This document shows positions 1-8,501 of a stretch of DNA of 64,000 bases, one piece after another. Origin of the DNA: Bradyrhizobium diazoefficiens. Lineage in GTDB: Bacteria > Pseudomonadota > Alphaproteobacteria > Rhizobiales > Xanthobacteraceae. The notes under the pieces were generated by a model. It saw only the letters and a program-made list of their open reading frames with translations, made no database searches and was not told the DNA's origin. The stretch is from contig NZ_JAFCJE010000012.1 in NCBI RefSeq assembly GCF_018131185.1, forward strand, positions 37,212 through 101,211, written 5' to 3'. Made by a program: the position numbers and the translations under genes. Within the stretch, counting starts at the first letter, position 1; every line of letters starts with the position of its first letter.

Positions 1-244
1 CCCCGCCGAGCTTGGCCGTGAGGGCCTGAACGGTCTCCCGATTGACGGTCAGGATCACCCCGTCGAAGTCGCCGAACTCGTTATAGACGCTGCCGACGGA
101 ACAGCCGGCGGCTTCGGCAACGTCACGAACCTTCAATGATTTCAGCCCCTTAGTCGCGATGATGCTGCGCGCGATCTCCAGGATCTGGAGCCGGCGCCGA
201 TTTTTTTTCTGGTCGCGCAACGATTCTTCTTGAACATTGTTCAT
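1..244 (-). CDS. TetR/AcrR-family transcriptional regulator, N-terminal part (runs off the window)
   Basis: Reading leftward from the ATG at 244, the protein opens with a basic, polar stretch followed by a helix-turn-helix (residues about 40-62, VRDVAEAAGCSVGSVYNEFG), the standard TetR DNA-binding signature. The ligand-binding C-terminal part lies beyond the window, so the inducer cannot be guessed. An in-frame ATG at 259 is an alternative start; neither has a strong ribosome site. Two identical 13-bp palindromes overlap and precede the start, so it probably represses itself and the divergent small gene. Confidence 0.85.
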   Translation of the reverse strand, partial: MNNVQEESLRDQKKNRRRLQILEIARSIIATKGLKSLKVRDVAEAAGCSVGSVYNEFGDFDGVILTVNRETVQALTAKLGG

Positions 245-273
245 TTTCAAGCTACTCATGTGAACATTGTTCA
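231..273. promoter_or_regulatory. Twin palindromic operators between the TetR gene and a divergent small gene
   Basis: The perfect 13-bp palindrome TGAACATTGTTCA occurs twice, at 231-243 and 261-273, exactly 30 bp apart (about three helical turns). The first copy covers the TetR start codon at 244. Two in-phase palindromes beside a TetR gene are the usual autoregulatory arrangement. The binding protein is inferred. Confidence 0.8.
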
Positions 274-295
274 AATTAACCCGGAGATCTGCAAA

Positions 296-562
296 ATGCA
301 AACCCTCGCTGTTGATATCGCCTCTACCTTCGTCGATGACGCCGCCGCCCTCGTGACCGGCTTCGGCCGGGCCCTGCTGCGGTTCGCCATGGCCCCGATC
401 GATCGCATCGCCAATGCGTGCGACATCGCCGGCGTGCTCACCGAGCGGCGCGCGACCTTCCGGATGTGGCGGGCGAGCCGCGCCCGTGCGCGTCATGAGG
501 GCCGCCGGTTCAGCCTGCTCGGCCGTCTCTCGCCTTTTCGCCACCTCGCCCATCTCACCTGA
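296..562 (+). CDS. Small hypothetical protein divergent from TetR
   Basis: An 88-residue reading frame starts at the ATG at 296 with GGAG about ten bases upstream. The N-terminal half is mildly hydrophobic and helical (VDIASTFVDDAAALVTGFGRALLRFA). The C-terminal third is very basic (RASRARARHEGRR). No family is recognised. It is divergent from a TetR gene with operators at 231-273 and is therefore a likely target of that regulator. Reality is supported mainly by the ribosome site and the divergent operator. Confidence 0.5.
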   Translation: MQTLAVDIASTFVDDAAALVTGFGRALLRFAMAPIDRIANACDIAGVLTERRATFRMWRASRARARHEGRRFSLLGRLSPFRHLAHLT

Positions 563-918
563 GGCACGCAGCCGACGCGTTCCGATCGGCTCGAATGCAA
601 GACCCGGTTGCAAGGAAGGAATTACCATCTCCCGACTTTGGCAGCCGGTCTCGCGGGGTGTGGCGATGCGGTTCAGTTTTTCCTCATCGCCCCCACGATA
701 TCCCGCCAAGCGCGGCCATTCCGCCCAAACCGGCCGCGACCAGATATTTGCGAACCTAACGAGACCAGTTGGAGACCAAGGATCGGAGGGATGGAGGGGG
801 ACAAGGCAGGCCGGCGACCGTCGCCACCCTGCAGTCGTCCGTCCCATACCCTTCCGGTCGTGACGCTTTACAGACAACGTAGCGAACCTCAGGCTGCCTT
901 TCCAAAACAGGATTAGTC
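563..918. other. Intergenic stretch with no recognised gene
   Basis: This is 356 bp between the small hypothetical gene and the acyltransferase gene. Open frames here have no convincing ribosome site or recognisable protein. It presumably holds the promoter of the gene at 919. Confidence 0.5.
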
Positions 919-3900
919 ATGATCAGGGAATTGATGTCGTCACGCCGCTTTGCGCCGCTGTTCTGGGCGCAATTTTTCTCTGCGCTCAATGACAACGTGC
1001 TCAAGAACGCACTCGTCATCATCCTGCTTTACAGCGCCGCGACCGGCCACGGCGATGCGCTGGTCACGGTGGCCGGAGCCGTCTTCATCTTCCCCTATTT
1101 CATCCTGTCCGGGCTCGGCGGCCAGCTCGCCGACAAATACGTCAAATCCGTCGTCGCAAGGCGGCTCAAATTCGCCGAGATCTTCGCCGCGTGCTTTGCC
1201 GCCGCCGGGTTCTTCCTGCAGTCGGTGCCGCTGCTGTTCGCAGCGCTCGCGCTGTTCGGCACCATCGCCGCCCTGTTCGGTCCCGTGAAATATGCCATGC
1301 TGCCGGACCAGCTCGAGCTTGGCGAGCTCGCGACCGGTAACGCGCTGGTCGAAGGCGCGACCTTCATGGCCATCCTGCTCGGCACCGTCGCCGGCGGCCA
1401 GTTCGTGGCCGGCTCCGCGCATATGGGCTGGGTCGCATCCGCCGTGGTGGCGCTGGCGCTGTTGTCCTGGGCGTTCGCCGCCCGCATTCCGCAGACAACG
1501 CCTTCCGCGCCCGACCTGCCCGTCGATGCCAATCCCTGGACCTCGACGCTGAACCTGCTCAGGACGCTGCACGCCGACCACCGGCTGTGGGACGGCACCG
1601 TGATCGTTTCCTGGTTCTGGCTGGTCGGTGCCATCGTGCTGTCGCTGTTGCCGGCGTTGGTCAAGGACGTCATCGGTGGCACCGAGGGCGTGGTGACGCT
1701 GTGCCTTACGATCTTCGCGATCGGCATTGCCATCGGCTCGCTGTTCGCCGCCAGCCTGAGCCACGTTCGCCCGAATCTCGCGCTGGTGCCGATCGGCGCC
1801 ATCATCATGGGCTGCGCAGGCCTCGATCTCGCCTGGGCCATCGGTGTGACCGCCAAGGGCCAGGACATCACCGCGGCGGGTTTCGCCACCTCGTTCGCCG
1901 GCCTGCGCATGCTGGCCGATTTCGTCGCCTTCGCCTTCGGCGGCGGCCTGTTCGTCGTTCCGTCCTTTGCCGCCGTGCAGGCCTGGTCGGCGCCGTCCGA
2001 GCGCGCCCGCATCATCGCCGCCGGGAACGTGCTGCAGGCTGCCTTCATGGTGGCCGGCTCGCTGTTCGTCGCGTTGCTGCAGGCGGCTGGCCTTCACATC
2101 GGCTGGATCTTCTTCGGCCTCGGCGTCGCCAGCTTCGGCGCGGTGTGGTTCGTTCTGACCAAATGGGGCAAGGAAGGCGTGCGCGATGCCGGCGGGCTGC
2201 TCTTCCGTGCGCTGTTTCGCACCGAGGTTCGGGGTCTCGAGAACCTGCCGCCTCCCGGCACCCGCATGCTGATCGCACCGAACCATGTCAGCCTGATCGA
2301 CGGCCCGCTGCTGCACGCCGTGCTGCCGATCGATGCCAGCTTCGCGGTGGATACCGGCATCGCCAAGGCTTGGTGGGCCAAGCCGTTCCTGCGCGCGGTC
2401 AAGCACTACACCATGGACCCGAGCAAGCCGCTGGCTGCGCGCGACCTGATCAAGCTCGTCGCCGCGGGCGAGCCGGTCGTGATCTTCCCGGAAGGTCGCA
2501 TCACCGTCTCCGGCTCGCTGATGAAAGTCTATGACGGCACCGCGATGATCGCGGACAAGGCCGACGCCGTGGTCGTGCCCGTGCGCATCGAGGGCGCGCA
2601 ACGTTCGCATCTCAGCTATCTCAACAGCAGCCAGGTCAAGCGCTCGTGGTTTCCGCGCGTCACGGTGACCATCCTGCCGCCGATCAAGCTGCCGGTCGAC
2701 CCGGCCCTTAAAGGAAAGACGCGCCGCAATGCCGCCGGCGCCGCGCTCCAGGACGTGATGATCGATGCGATGGTCAAGAACGCCATGCTCGACCACACGC
2801 TGTTCGAAGCGCTCGGACATTCCTATCGCGACCGCGACACCGGCAAGGTCATCATCGAGGATGCGCTCGGCACCAAGCTGACCTATCGCAAGCTGATCCT
2901 CGGCGCGCAGGTCCTGAGCCGCAAGCTCGAGAGCGGCACCGCCGTCGGCGAGAATGTCGGCGTGCTGCTGCCGAATTCCGCCGGCGTCGCCGTCGTCTTC
3001 ATGGCGCTGCAGAACATTGGCCGGGTGCCGGCGATGCTCAATTTCTCGGCTGGTCCGGTCAACGTCCTCGCCGCCATGAAGGCCGCGCAGGTCAAGACCG
3101 TGCTGACCTCGAAGGCGTTCATAGAGAAAGGCAAGCTCGACAAGCTGATGACGGCGATCTCGGCGGAGGCGCGTGTCGTCTATCTCGAAGACGTCCGTGC
3201 CTCGATCGGCGTGGCCGACAAGATCAAGGGCCTTCTCGCCGGCACGACGCCGCGCGTCGCCCGCGAGGCCAACGACCCGGCCGTGGTGCTGTTCACGTCC
3301 GGCTCGGAAGGCACGCCCAAGGGCGTGGTGCTGTCCCACCGCAACATCCTCGCCAACGCGGCGCAGGCGCTGGCGCGGGTCGATGCCAACGCCAACGACA
3401 AGGTGTTCAACGTGCTGCCGGTGTTCCATTCGTTCGGGCTGACCGGCGGAATGATGATGCCGCTGCTCGCGGGCATTCCGATCTACATGTACCCCTCGCC
3501 GCTGCATTACCGGATCGTGCCCGAGCTGATCTACCAGACCGGCGCCACGATCCTGTTCGGCACCGATACCTTCCTCACCGGCTATGCCCGCTCGGCGCAT
3601 GCCTACGACTTCCGCACCCTGCGCCTCGTGATCGCCGGCGCGGAAGCGGTCAAGGACCGGACGCGGCAGGTGTTCATGGAGCGCTACGGCATCCGCATCC
3701 TCGAAGGCTATGGCGTCACCGAGACCGCGCCGGTGCTGGCGATGAACACGCCGATGGCAAACCGCCCCGGCACCGTCGGCCGCCTGTCGCCGCTGATGGA
3801 AAGCAGGCTCGATCCGGTCCCCGGCATCGAGGAAGGCGGCCGCCTCTCGGTGCGCGGACCGAACGTGATGCTCGGATATCTGCGGGCCGAAAATCCCGGC

Positions 3901-4323
3901 GTGCTCGAAAAGCTCGCCGAAGGCTGGCACGACACGGGCGACATCGTCGCAATCGACGCGGCCGGCTTCATCACCATCAAGGGGCGCGCCAAGCGCTTTG
4001 CCAAGATCGCAGGCGAAATGGTTTCGCTGTCGGCCGTCGAGAGCATTGCGGCGACGCTGTGGCCCCAGGCCGCATCGATCGCGGTGTCGATCCCCGACCC
4101 GCGCAAGGGCGAGCGCATCGTGCTGCTGACAACTGAGAAGAACGCCGAGCGCAGCGCCATGCAGGGCCAGGCCAAGGCGATCGGCGCGTCCGAGCTGGCG
4201 GTGCCGGCGGCGATCATGGTGGTCGACAAGGTGCCGCTGCTCGGCACCGGTAAGACCGACTATGTCACGGCAACGACAATGGCCCGCGAGCAGGCGTCGC
4301 CGCCTGAGCGCGAGGTGGCGTAA
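919..4323 (+). CDS. Acyl-[ACP]--phospholipid O-acyltransferase, three-domain fusion (MFS + PlsC + AMP-binding)
   Basis: This 1134-residue inner-membrane protein joins three activities that can be separate proteins elsewhere. Residues about 1-420 are an MFS-type membrane domain resembling the lysophospholipid flippase LplT. Residues about 440-630 are a PlsC-type acyltransferase with the catalytic HVSLID (H-x4-D, His near 456) and FPEGRIT motifs. Residues about 660-1130 are an acyl-ACP synthetase/AMP-ligase with the phosphate-binding loop TSGSEGTPKG near 793. By family knowledge it imports lysophospholipids and re-acylates them with activated fatty acid. The ATG start at 919 begins directly with an MFS N-terminus. 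The gene stands alone and ends at a strong hairpin shared with the convergent dsbB gene. Confidence 0.92.
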   Translation: MIRELMSSRRFAPLFWAQFFSALNDNVLKNALVIILLYSAATGHGDALVTVAGAVFIFPYFILSGLGGQLADKYVKSVVARRLKFAEIFAACFAAAGFFLQSVPLLFAALALFGTIAALFGPVKYAMLPDQLELGELATGNALVEGATFMAILLGTVAGGQFVAGSAHMGWVASAVVALALLSWAFAARIPQTTPSAPDLPVDANPWTSTLNLLRTLHADHRLWDGTVIVSWFWLVGAIVLSLLPALVKDVIGGTEGVVTLCLTIFAIGIAIGSLFAASLSHVRPNLALVPIGAIIMGCAGLDLAWAIGVTAKGQDITAAGFATSFAGLRMLADFVAFAFGGGLFVVPSFAAVQAWSAPSERARIIAAGNVLQAAFMVAGSLFVALLQAAGLHIGWIFFGLGVASFGAVWFVLTKWGKEGVRDAGGLLFRALFRTEVRGLENLPPPGTRMLIAPNHVSLIDGPLLHAVLPIDASFAVDTGIAKAWWAKPFLRAVKHYTMDPSKPLAARDLIKLVAAGEPVVIFPEGRITVSGSLMKVYDGTAMIADKADAVVVPVRIEGAQRSHLSYLNSSQVKRSWFPRVTVTILPPIKLPVDPALKGKTRRNAAGAALQDVMIDAMVKNAMLDHTLFEALGHSYRDRDTGKVIIEDALGTKLTYRKLILGAQVLSRKLESGTAVGENVGVLLPNSAGVAVVFMALQNIGRVPAMLNFSAGPVNVLAAMKAAQVKTVLTSKAFIEKGKLDKLMTAISAEARVVYLEDVRASIGVADKIKGLLAGTTPRVAREANDPAVVLFTSGSEGTPKGVVLSHRNILANAAQALARVDANANDKVFNVLPVFHSFGLTGGMMMPLLAGIPIYMYPSPLHYRIVPELIYQTGATILFGTDTFLTGYARSAHAYDFRTLRLVIAGAEAVKDRTRQVFMERYGIRILEGYGVTETAPVLAMNTPMANRPGTVGRLSPLMESRLDPVPGIEEGGRLSVRGPNVMLGYLRAENPGVLEKLAEGWHDTGDIVAIDAAGFITIKGRAKRFAKIAGEMVSLSAVESIAATLWPQAASIAVSIPDPRKGERIVLLTTEKNAERSAMQGQAKAIGASELAVPAAIMVVDKVPLLGTGKTDYVTATTMAREQASPPEREVA

Positions 4324-4332
4324 GGCTGACGA

Positions 4333-4363
4333 CCGTCGCACCGGCGGACGCCCGGTGCGACGG
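4333..4363. terminator. Bidirectional hairpin between convergent genes
   Basis: A perfect 12-bp inverted repeat (CCGTCGCACCGG / CCGGTGCGACGG) with a 7-base loop lies between the stops at 4323 (+) and 4369 (-). There is no clear T-run, so the terminator role is inferred from position and stem strength. Confidence 0.7.
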
Positions 4364-4368
4364 CCCTC

Positions 4369-4935
4369 TTACCTCAGCAGGAGATACCGGACCGGATTGT
4401 CGTCGCATTGACCCGCGCCACACTCCAGCACGGTGGACAGGAGATTTGCGGCAACCAGCAAAACGAAAATCGCGAACACAGCGTTCGACGCTTGCCCATC
4501 CATCGGCGCGTCTCCGTTCCCGTTGCCAGTCGCATCCTTCAGGACAAAGATAAGGGCGACATAGCAGACGACCCCGACCGCAGCGACGAGAGCCCATGTG
4601 TAGAAATGCAGTCCGAACAGCGTCGAACCGTAGCCGGGATCGTCAGGCGCGAGATGCAGCGACACCTGCCGCATGGCAATGAAACCGGTGACGAGGCTGG
4701 CTATGAGGATCATCGCATAGTGCGACGGACGTTCACCGAGACGCAGGTTGAACAGAAAACCCATGCCGACCGCGATGAACCCGGCCCTTTGCAGCAGGCA
4801 CAGCGGGCAAGGCAACTCGCCGAGTGCAAGCTGATAGTAGAAAGCGGCAGCCAGAACCGAGGAGATCCCGAGCAGTCCCAGCATATTCAGGATCGCGCCG
4901 ACCGGTTGTTGTCCGCTCATCTCCGTGGTCCCCAT
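4369..4935 (-). CDS. dsbB: Disulfide bond formation protein B (DsbB family)
   Basis: DsbB reoxidises the periplasmic thiol oxidase DsbA and passes electrons to quinone in the inner membrane. This 188-residue protein shows about four membrane segments, a CPLC pair in the first periplasmic loop (like the CxxC of DsbB), and a second cysteine pair late in the protein (ECGAGQCDDNP). The late position of the second pair near the C-terminus differs from the classical E. coli layout. The start may be the ATG at 4920, which has GGGGA eight bases upstream. It is followed ten bases from its start by a small membrane-protein gene on the same strand. Confidence 0.85.
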   Translation of the reverse strand: MGTTEMSGQQPVGAILNMLGLLGISSVLAAAFYYQLALGELPCPLCLLQRAGFIAVGMGFLFNLRLGERPSHYAMILIASLVTGFIAMRQVSLHLAPDDPGYGSTLFGLHFYTWALVAAVGVVCYVALIFVLKDATGNGNGDAPMDGQASNAVFAIFVLLVAANLLSTVLECGAGQCDDNPVRYLLLR

Positions 4936-4945
4936 TTCGACGCCG

Positions 4946-5104
4946 TCAGAAGGAGAATTTCAGCGGATCGGTCGCGTGGTGGAGGAACCATGCGACGGTG
5001 ACGGCGATCGTCACGGTCCAGAGCGCATAGCCCGCTCCCGCGCGCGCACGCCAGATGCAGACGCAGCCGGCCAGCGCCAGCAGAAAGGGCAGAAACATGT
5101 ACAT
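4946..5104 (-). CDS. Small membrane protein, DUF5993-like
   Basis: A 52-residue protein with two hydrophobic segments (MYMFLPFLLALAGCVCIW and ALWTVTIAVTVAWFL) and a C-terminal HHATDPLKFSF. The ATG at 5104 has GGAG about ten bases upstream, so the longer open frame was not used. It precedes dsbB by ten bases and is almost certainly co-transcribed with it. I recognise the pattern as the small DUF5993 family found beside DsbB genes, from memory rather than a search. A role in helping or modulating DsbB is inference from neighbourhood. Confidence 0.7.
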   Translation of the reverse strand: MYMFLPFLLALAGCVCIWRARAGAGYALWTVTIAVTVAWFLHHATDPLKFSF

Positions 5105-5177
5105 GAGCGCGGGCTCCTTGGGCGATTCGCAACCCGTCGTAAACGGCCCAAGGGAATACGTCAGCGCCGCGCGCCCC

Positions 5178-6284
5178 TCAAGACCCGGCTTCGCTGCGCC
5201 GCTCCTGCGCGTAGCGCACCAGCGCCGCGAAACGGTAGATGCCGTGCACGAACTTGCCATAGGGCATGGTGATGAACAGCGCGAACACCGCGCCGAGATG
5301 CAGCGCCAGCAGCGCCCCCATCGCCGAGGTCTCGCGCAGGAGCAGAAGCGCCATGCCGGTGAGACCGGTCAGGAACAGCATGGCGATGAAGCCGACATCC
5401 ATGCCGTAGCGGGACTCGGCGAGCAGCGCCGGATCACGCCGCATCCTGGCCACGAACAGGCCGATCGGTCCGACGATCAGACCCACGCCGCCGAGCGAGC
5501 CCAGCACCACCGGCAGGTCCCACCACGGATACGGCGCCTCGCGCCCGAGCAGGTAGTGATAGAGCGTCGCGACCGACGTCGCGGCAAAGCACAGCAGGAA
5601 GCCGTAGAACGTCAGGTGGTGATGCAGCTTGCGCCGGTCGGTGGGCTTGTCGTCCTCGTTGTAGCAGCCGACGCCGCCACCATGGAGATAGCGCAGCTCG
5701 CCGCCGTCGCGGATCGCTTGGAAGATCGAGCCGCCGTCGGCGCGGCCGCCGATGGGCGGACCGATGTCGCGCCAGAACGCGCGCACGCTCATGATCAGCG
5801 CGAAAATGGCATAGAGAAAGACGGCGCTGAACAGCGCGGCCATCGCATTATGCGGCATCAGTCTGTAGAAGGCGCCGGGGCCGGTATGCACGCCGAACAG
5901 CACGCTTCGGTCATTGAAGGCGACGAAGCCGAGGATGAAGGCAGCCATGCTGAGCGCAGCGACGATGCTGATGACGAGGCCGTTGCGCGCGAACGTGCCT
6001 GACAGCGCCCGCGGCCAGGCATAGGCCGCATAGGATTCGGCGCGCGCAATCGCCAGCGTCCTGGGAACGTTGACGTTGAACTCGTGCGGCGGCGAGAACT
6101 GGCAATCGACGTAGCAGGCGCCGCAGCCATGGCAGAGATTGGCGAGATAATTGAGGTCGCCGTCCGAGAAGGCGCGGCGCATCTCCATCGCCGGAAACAC
6201 GGCGCACAGGCCCTCGCAATAGCGACAGGAATTGCAGACCGTCATCAGACGGTCGGCCTCGTCCAGGATCCTAGTTCCGTGCAT
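5178..6284 (-). CDS. tcuB: Tricarballylate utilisation 4Fe-4S membrane protein TcuB
   Basis: TcuB reoxidises the flavin of tricarballylate dehydrogenase TcuA and passes electrons to the membrane quinone pool. This 368-residue protein has two N-terminal iron-sulfur cysteine motifs (CNSCRYCEGLC and CHGCGACYVDC, residues about 17-65) and about six membrane segments with conserved histidines in the rest. It overlaps the end of tcuA by 14 bases, indicating translational coupling in a tcuA-tcuB operon. Confidence 0.9.
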   Translation of the reverse strand: MHGTRILDEADRLMTVCNSCRYCEGLCAVFPAMEMRRAFSDGDLNYLANLCHGCGACYVDCQFSPPHEFNVNVPRTLAIARAESYAAYAWPRALSGTFARNGLVISIVAALSMAAFILGFVAFNDRSVLFGVHTGPGAFYRLMPHNAMAALFSAVFLYAIFALIMSVRAFWRDIGPPIGGRADGGSIFQAIRDGGELRYLHGGGVGCYNEDDKPTDRRKLHHHLTFYGFLLCFAATSVATLYHYLLGREAPYPWWDLPVVLGSLGGVGLIVGPIGLFVARMRRDPALLAESRYGMDVGFIAMLFLTGLTGMALLLLRETSAMGALLALHLGAVFALFITMPYGKFVHGIYRFAALVRYAQERRSEAGS

Positions 6285-7662
6285 GTTTCGCCGCTTCCCG
6301 TCCTGCGATCCGTCCGAACACGCTGCCGATGGTCATGCCCATGCCGGCGGCATAGCCCTTGCCGAGCACGTTGCCGGCCATGATCTCGCCGGCCGCGAAC
6401 ATGTTGGCCGACGGCTTGCCGTCAGCCATCAGCATCCGCGCCTCCTTGTTCACCCGCGTGCCGAGATAGGTGAAGGTGATGCCGGGCCGCACCGGATAGG
6501 CGAGATAAGGCGGCGTCTCGATCTTGCGCGCCCAGTGCGTCTTGGGTGGCGTGATGCCCTCCGTGACGCAATCATCCAGAATGGTGTGATCGAACGTTCC
6601 GGGCCGCACTGCCGCGTTGAACTCGGTGATGGTCTTTTCCAGCGCGGCCGGCTCGAGCTCCAGCTTGCCGGCGAGCTCTGCGATCGTTTGCCCGGCGATC
6701 GGCGGGAACAGGGTCGGCATGAAGCTGGTGACGACGGTCGAATCGAAGATGATGTAGGCGATCTGGTCGGGCTGCGCCGCGACCAGCCGCCCCCAGATCG
6801 CGTATCGCTTCGGCCAGATGTCCTCGCCCTCGTCGTAGAAGCGCTGGGCGTGCTTGTTGACGACGATGCCGAACACGACGGAGTCATGCCGGGTGATGAT
6901 GCCGCCGTCGAATTTCGGCGCGCGGGCGTCGATCGCGACCGCATGGCACTGGGTGGGATCGCCGACCTCCTGCACGCCCTTGTCGAGCAGCATCTTCAGG
7001 ATCGAGCCGCGGTTATAGGGCGTGCCGCGGATCAGGAAATTGTCGGCGGCCTCGCCCCAATATTGCTTCAGCCATTCGATGTTGGCCTCGAACCCGCCGG
7101 CGGCAGCCACCAGCGAGGTGGCGCGGATCTCGGTCTCGCCCTTGATCGGCCGCTTGAGGCGCGCGGCCAGAAACATGCCGTCCTCGACTACGAGGTCGAT
7201 GACTTCGGCGTCGTATGCGACATCGACGCCGAGCCGTTCGGCGGTGAGATAGAGCGCATTCAGCATCGCGCGTCCGCCGCCGAGGAAGAACGAATTGGTG
7301 CGGCCAAGGCTGAGCGTGCCGCCGAGCGAGGGCTGCCAGCGCACGCCCTGCTCCACGATCCAGTTCAGGATGTCCTTGGACTCCTGGATCATGTGGCGGG
7401 CGAGCACCTCGTCGGTCTGCCCGCCGGTGACGCGCAACAGATCCTCCCAGAACTCCTCCTCGGTGTAGGGACCGGTCAGGATCTCGGTCGCGGCGTCGTG
7501 GGCGCAGCGCATGTTGCGGGTGTGGCGGGTGTTGCCGCCGCGATAGAACTTTGGAGCCCCCTCGAGCACCAGCACCGAGGCACCGCTGCGGCGCGCCGAG
7601 ATCGCCGCGCATAATGCCGCGTTGCCGCCGCCGATCACCAGCACATCGTACTTGCTACTCAT
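6271..7662 (-). CDS. tcuA: FAD-dependent tricarballylate dehydrogenase TcuA
   Basis: TcuA oxidises tricarballylate to cis-aconitate using FAD. The 463-residue protein starts with a Rossmann dinucleotide fold (VLVIGGGNAALCAAISA, residues 6-22) and ends with the FAD-proximal motif NMFAAGEIMAGNVLGKGYAAG (stretch at about 417-437). It resembles the fumarate reductase/succinate dehydrogenase flavoprotein group. It is the first gene of the tcuAB operon, divergent from a GntR regulator across 150 bp. A related substrate remains possible. Confidence 0.88.
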   Translation of the reverse strand: MSSKYDVLVIGGGNAALCAAISARRSGASVLVLEGAPKFYRGGNTRHTRNMRCAHDAATEILTGPYTEEEFWEDLLRVTGGQTDEVLARHMIQESKDILNWIVEQGVRWQPSLGGTLSLGRTNSFFLGGGRAMLNALYLTAERLGVDVAYDAEVIDLVVEDGMFLAARLKRPIKGETEIRATSLVAAAGGFEANIEWLKQYWGEAADNFLIRGTPYNRGSILKMLLDKGVQEVGDPTQCHAVAIDARAPKFDGGIITRHDSVVFGIVVNKHAQRFYDEGEDIWPKRYAIWGRLVAAQPDQIAYIIFDSTVVTSFMPTLFPPIAGQTIAELAGKLELEPAALEKTITEFNAAVRPGTFDHTILDDCVTEGITPPKTHWARKIETPPYLAYPVRPGITFTYLGTRVNKEARMLMADGKPSANMFAAGEIMAGNVLGKGYAAGMGMTIGSVFGRIAGREAAKHARN

Positions 7663-7741
7663 GATGCCTGCCCGATGGCGTCCGAATTAGAGACATTCTG
7701 TCCGTCAGCAGCCTGTCGATCGCGCCAAGCCATTGCGTACG

Positions 7742-7753
7742 TTTGTATACAAA
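7742..7753. promoter_or_regulatory. GntR-type operator TTTGTATACAAA
   Basis: A perfect 12-bp palindrome lies between tcuA (start 7662, minus) and the GntR gene (start 7813, plus). TTGTATACAA-type sites are typical of the FCD branch of GntR regulators, so this is the probable operator for both divergent units. Confidence 0.75.
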
Positions 7754-7812
7754 GATATACATAAGGCAAGCAAGCTGCCTTCTCTGCATGGCACGATGCG
7801 TATCGAGGGACC

Positions 7813-8496
7813 ATGGCCAGACGTTCGGCAAAGGCAGACGGATCGATCGCGCGCGGCGCCGGCGTAGCACTGGGTGAAGCCGTTTTCCGGTCGCTTTGCG
7901 AGGCGCTGCAGGCCGGCAGCTACCGGGCCGGCGACCGGCTCCGCGAGGAGGAGGTCGCGCAGCGGCTGAAGGTCAGCCGCACGCCGGTTCGCGAAGCGCT
8001 GGGGCGTCTCGCCGCGCGCGGCTTTGTCGAGCCCGCCGGCGGCCGCGGGCTGATCGTGCGCAATCTCGACATTTCCGAGGTGCTCGAGCTGTACGCCATG
8101 CGCGAGATCATGGAAGGCGCCGCCGCACGCCTCGCCGCCGAGCACGCCTCCAACACGGAGATCGACGCGCTGCACGATATCGAGCAGGCTCTTGTCGACG
8201 CCCCGGCGGCGGACGCCGCCGAAATGGCGCGCCTCAATCGCGCCTTCCATGAGGCGATCTGCCGCGCCGCGCGCAACCGCTATCTCGACAACGCCTCGCG
8301 GGAATTGCAGGACTGGATCGCTCTGCTCGGCCCGACCACCTTCACAGTGACGGGCCGTCCTTCAACCAGCCACGGCGAGCATCAGGCCATCATCGAGGCC
8401 ATCGCCGCCCGCGACGGCGACAAGGCCGAACGGCTCGCCCGCGCGCATATCCGCGAAGCACTGCGCTGCCGGCTCAAGCTGCTGCAAAAGCAGTAG
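7813..8496 (+). CDS. GntR-family (FCD domain) transcriptional regulator
   Basis: A 227-residue regulator with an N-terminal winged helix (RLREEEVAQRLKVSRTPVREAL, about 48-70) and a C-terminal all-helical FCD ligand domain. It is divergent from tcuAB and the perfect palindrome at 7742-7753 lies between them. It most likely controls tricarballylate catabolism in response to tricarballylate or a related acid; that ligand is inferred from position. It is convergent with the IclR gene, only five bases from it. Confidence 0.9.
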   Translation: MARRSAKADGSIARGAGVALGEAVFRSLCEALQAGSYRAGDRLREEEVAQRLKVSRTPVREALGRLAARGFVEPAGGRGLIVRNLDISEVLELYAMREIMEGAAARLAAEHASNTEIDALHDIEQALVDAPAADAAEMARLNRAFHEAICRAARNRYLDNASRELQDWIALLGPTTFTVTGRPSTSHGEHQAIIEAIAARDGDKAERLARAHIREALRCRLKLLQKQ

Positions 8497-8501
8497 GACA
8501 C

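Noticed and set aside
940..4341. Open frame of about 1130 codons on the strand opposite the acyltransferase gene
   Set aside because: It is a high-GC shadow: the composition is rich in Arg, His, Asp and Gln with no domain, while the plus strand shows three clear domains with catalytic motifs.
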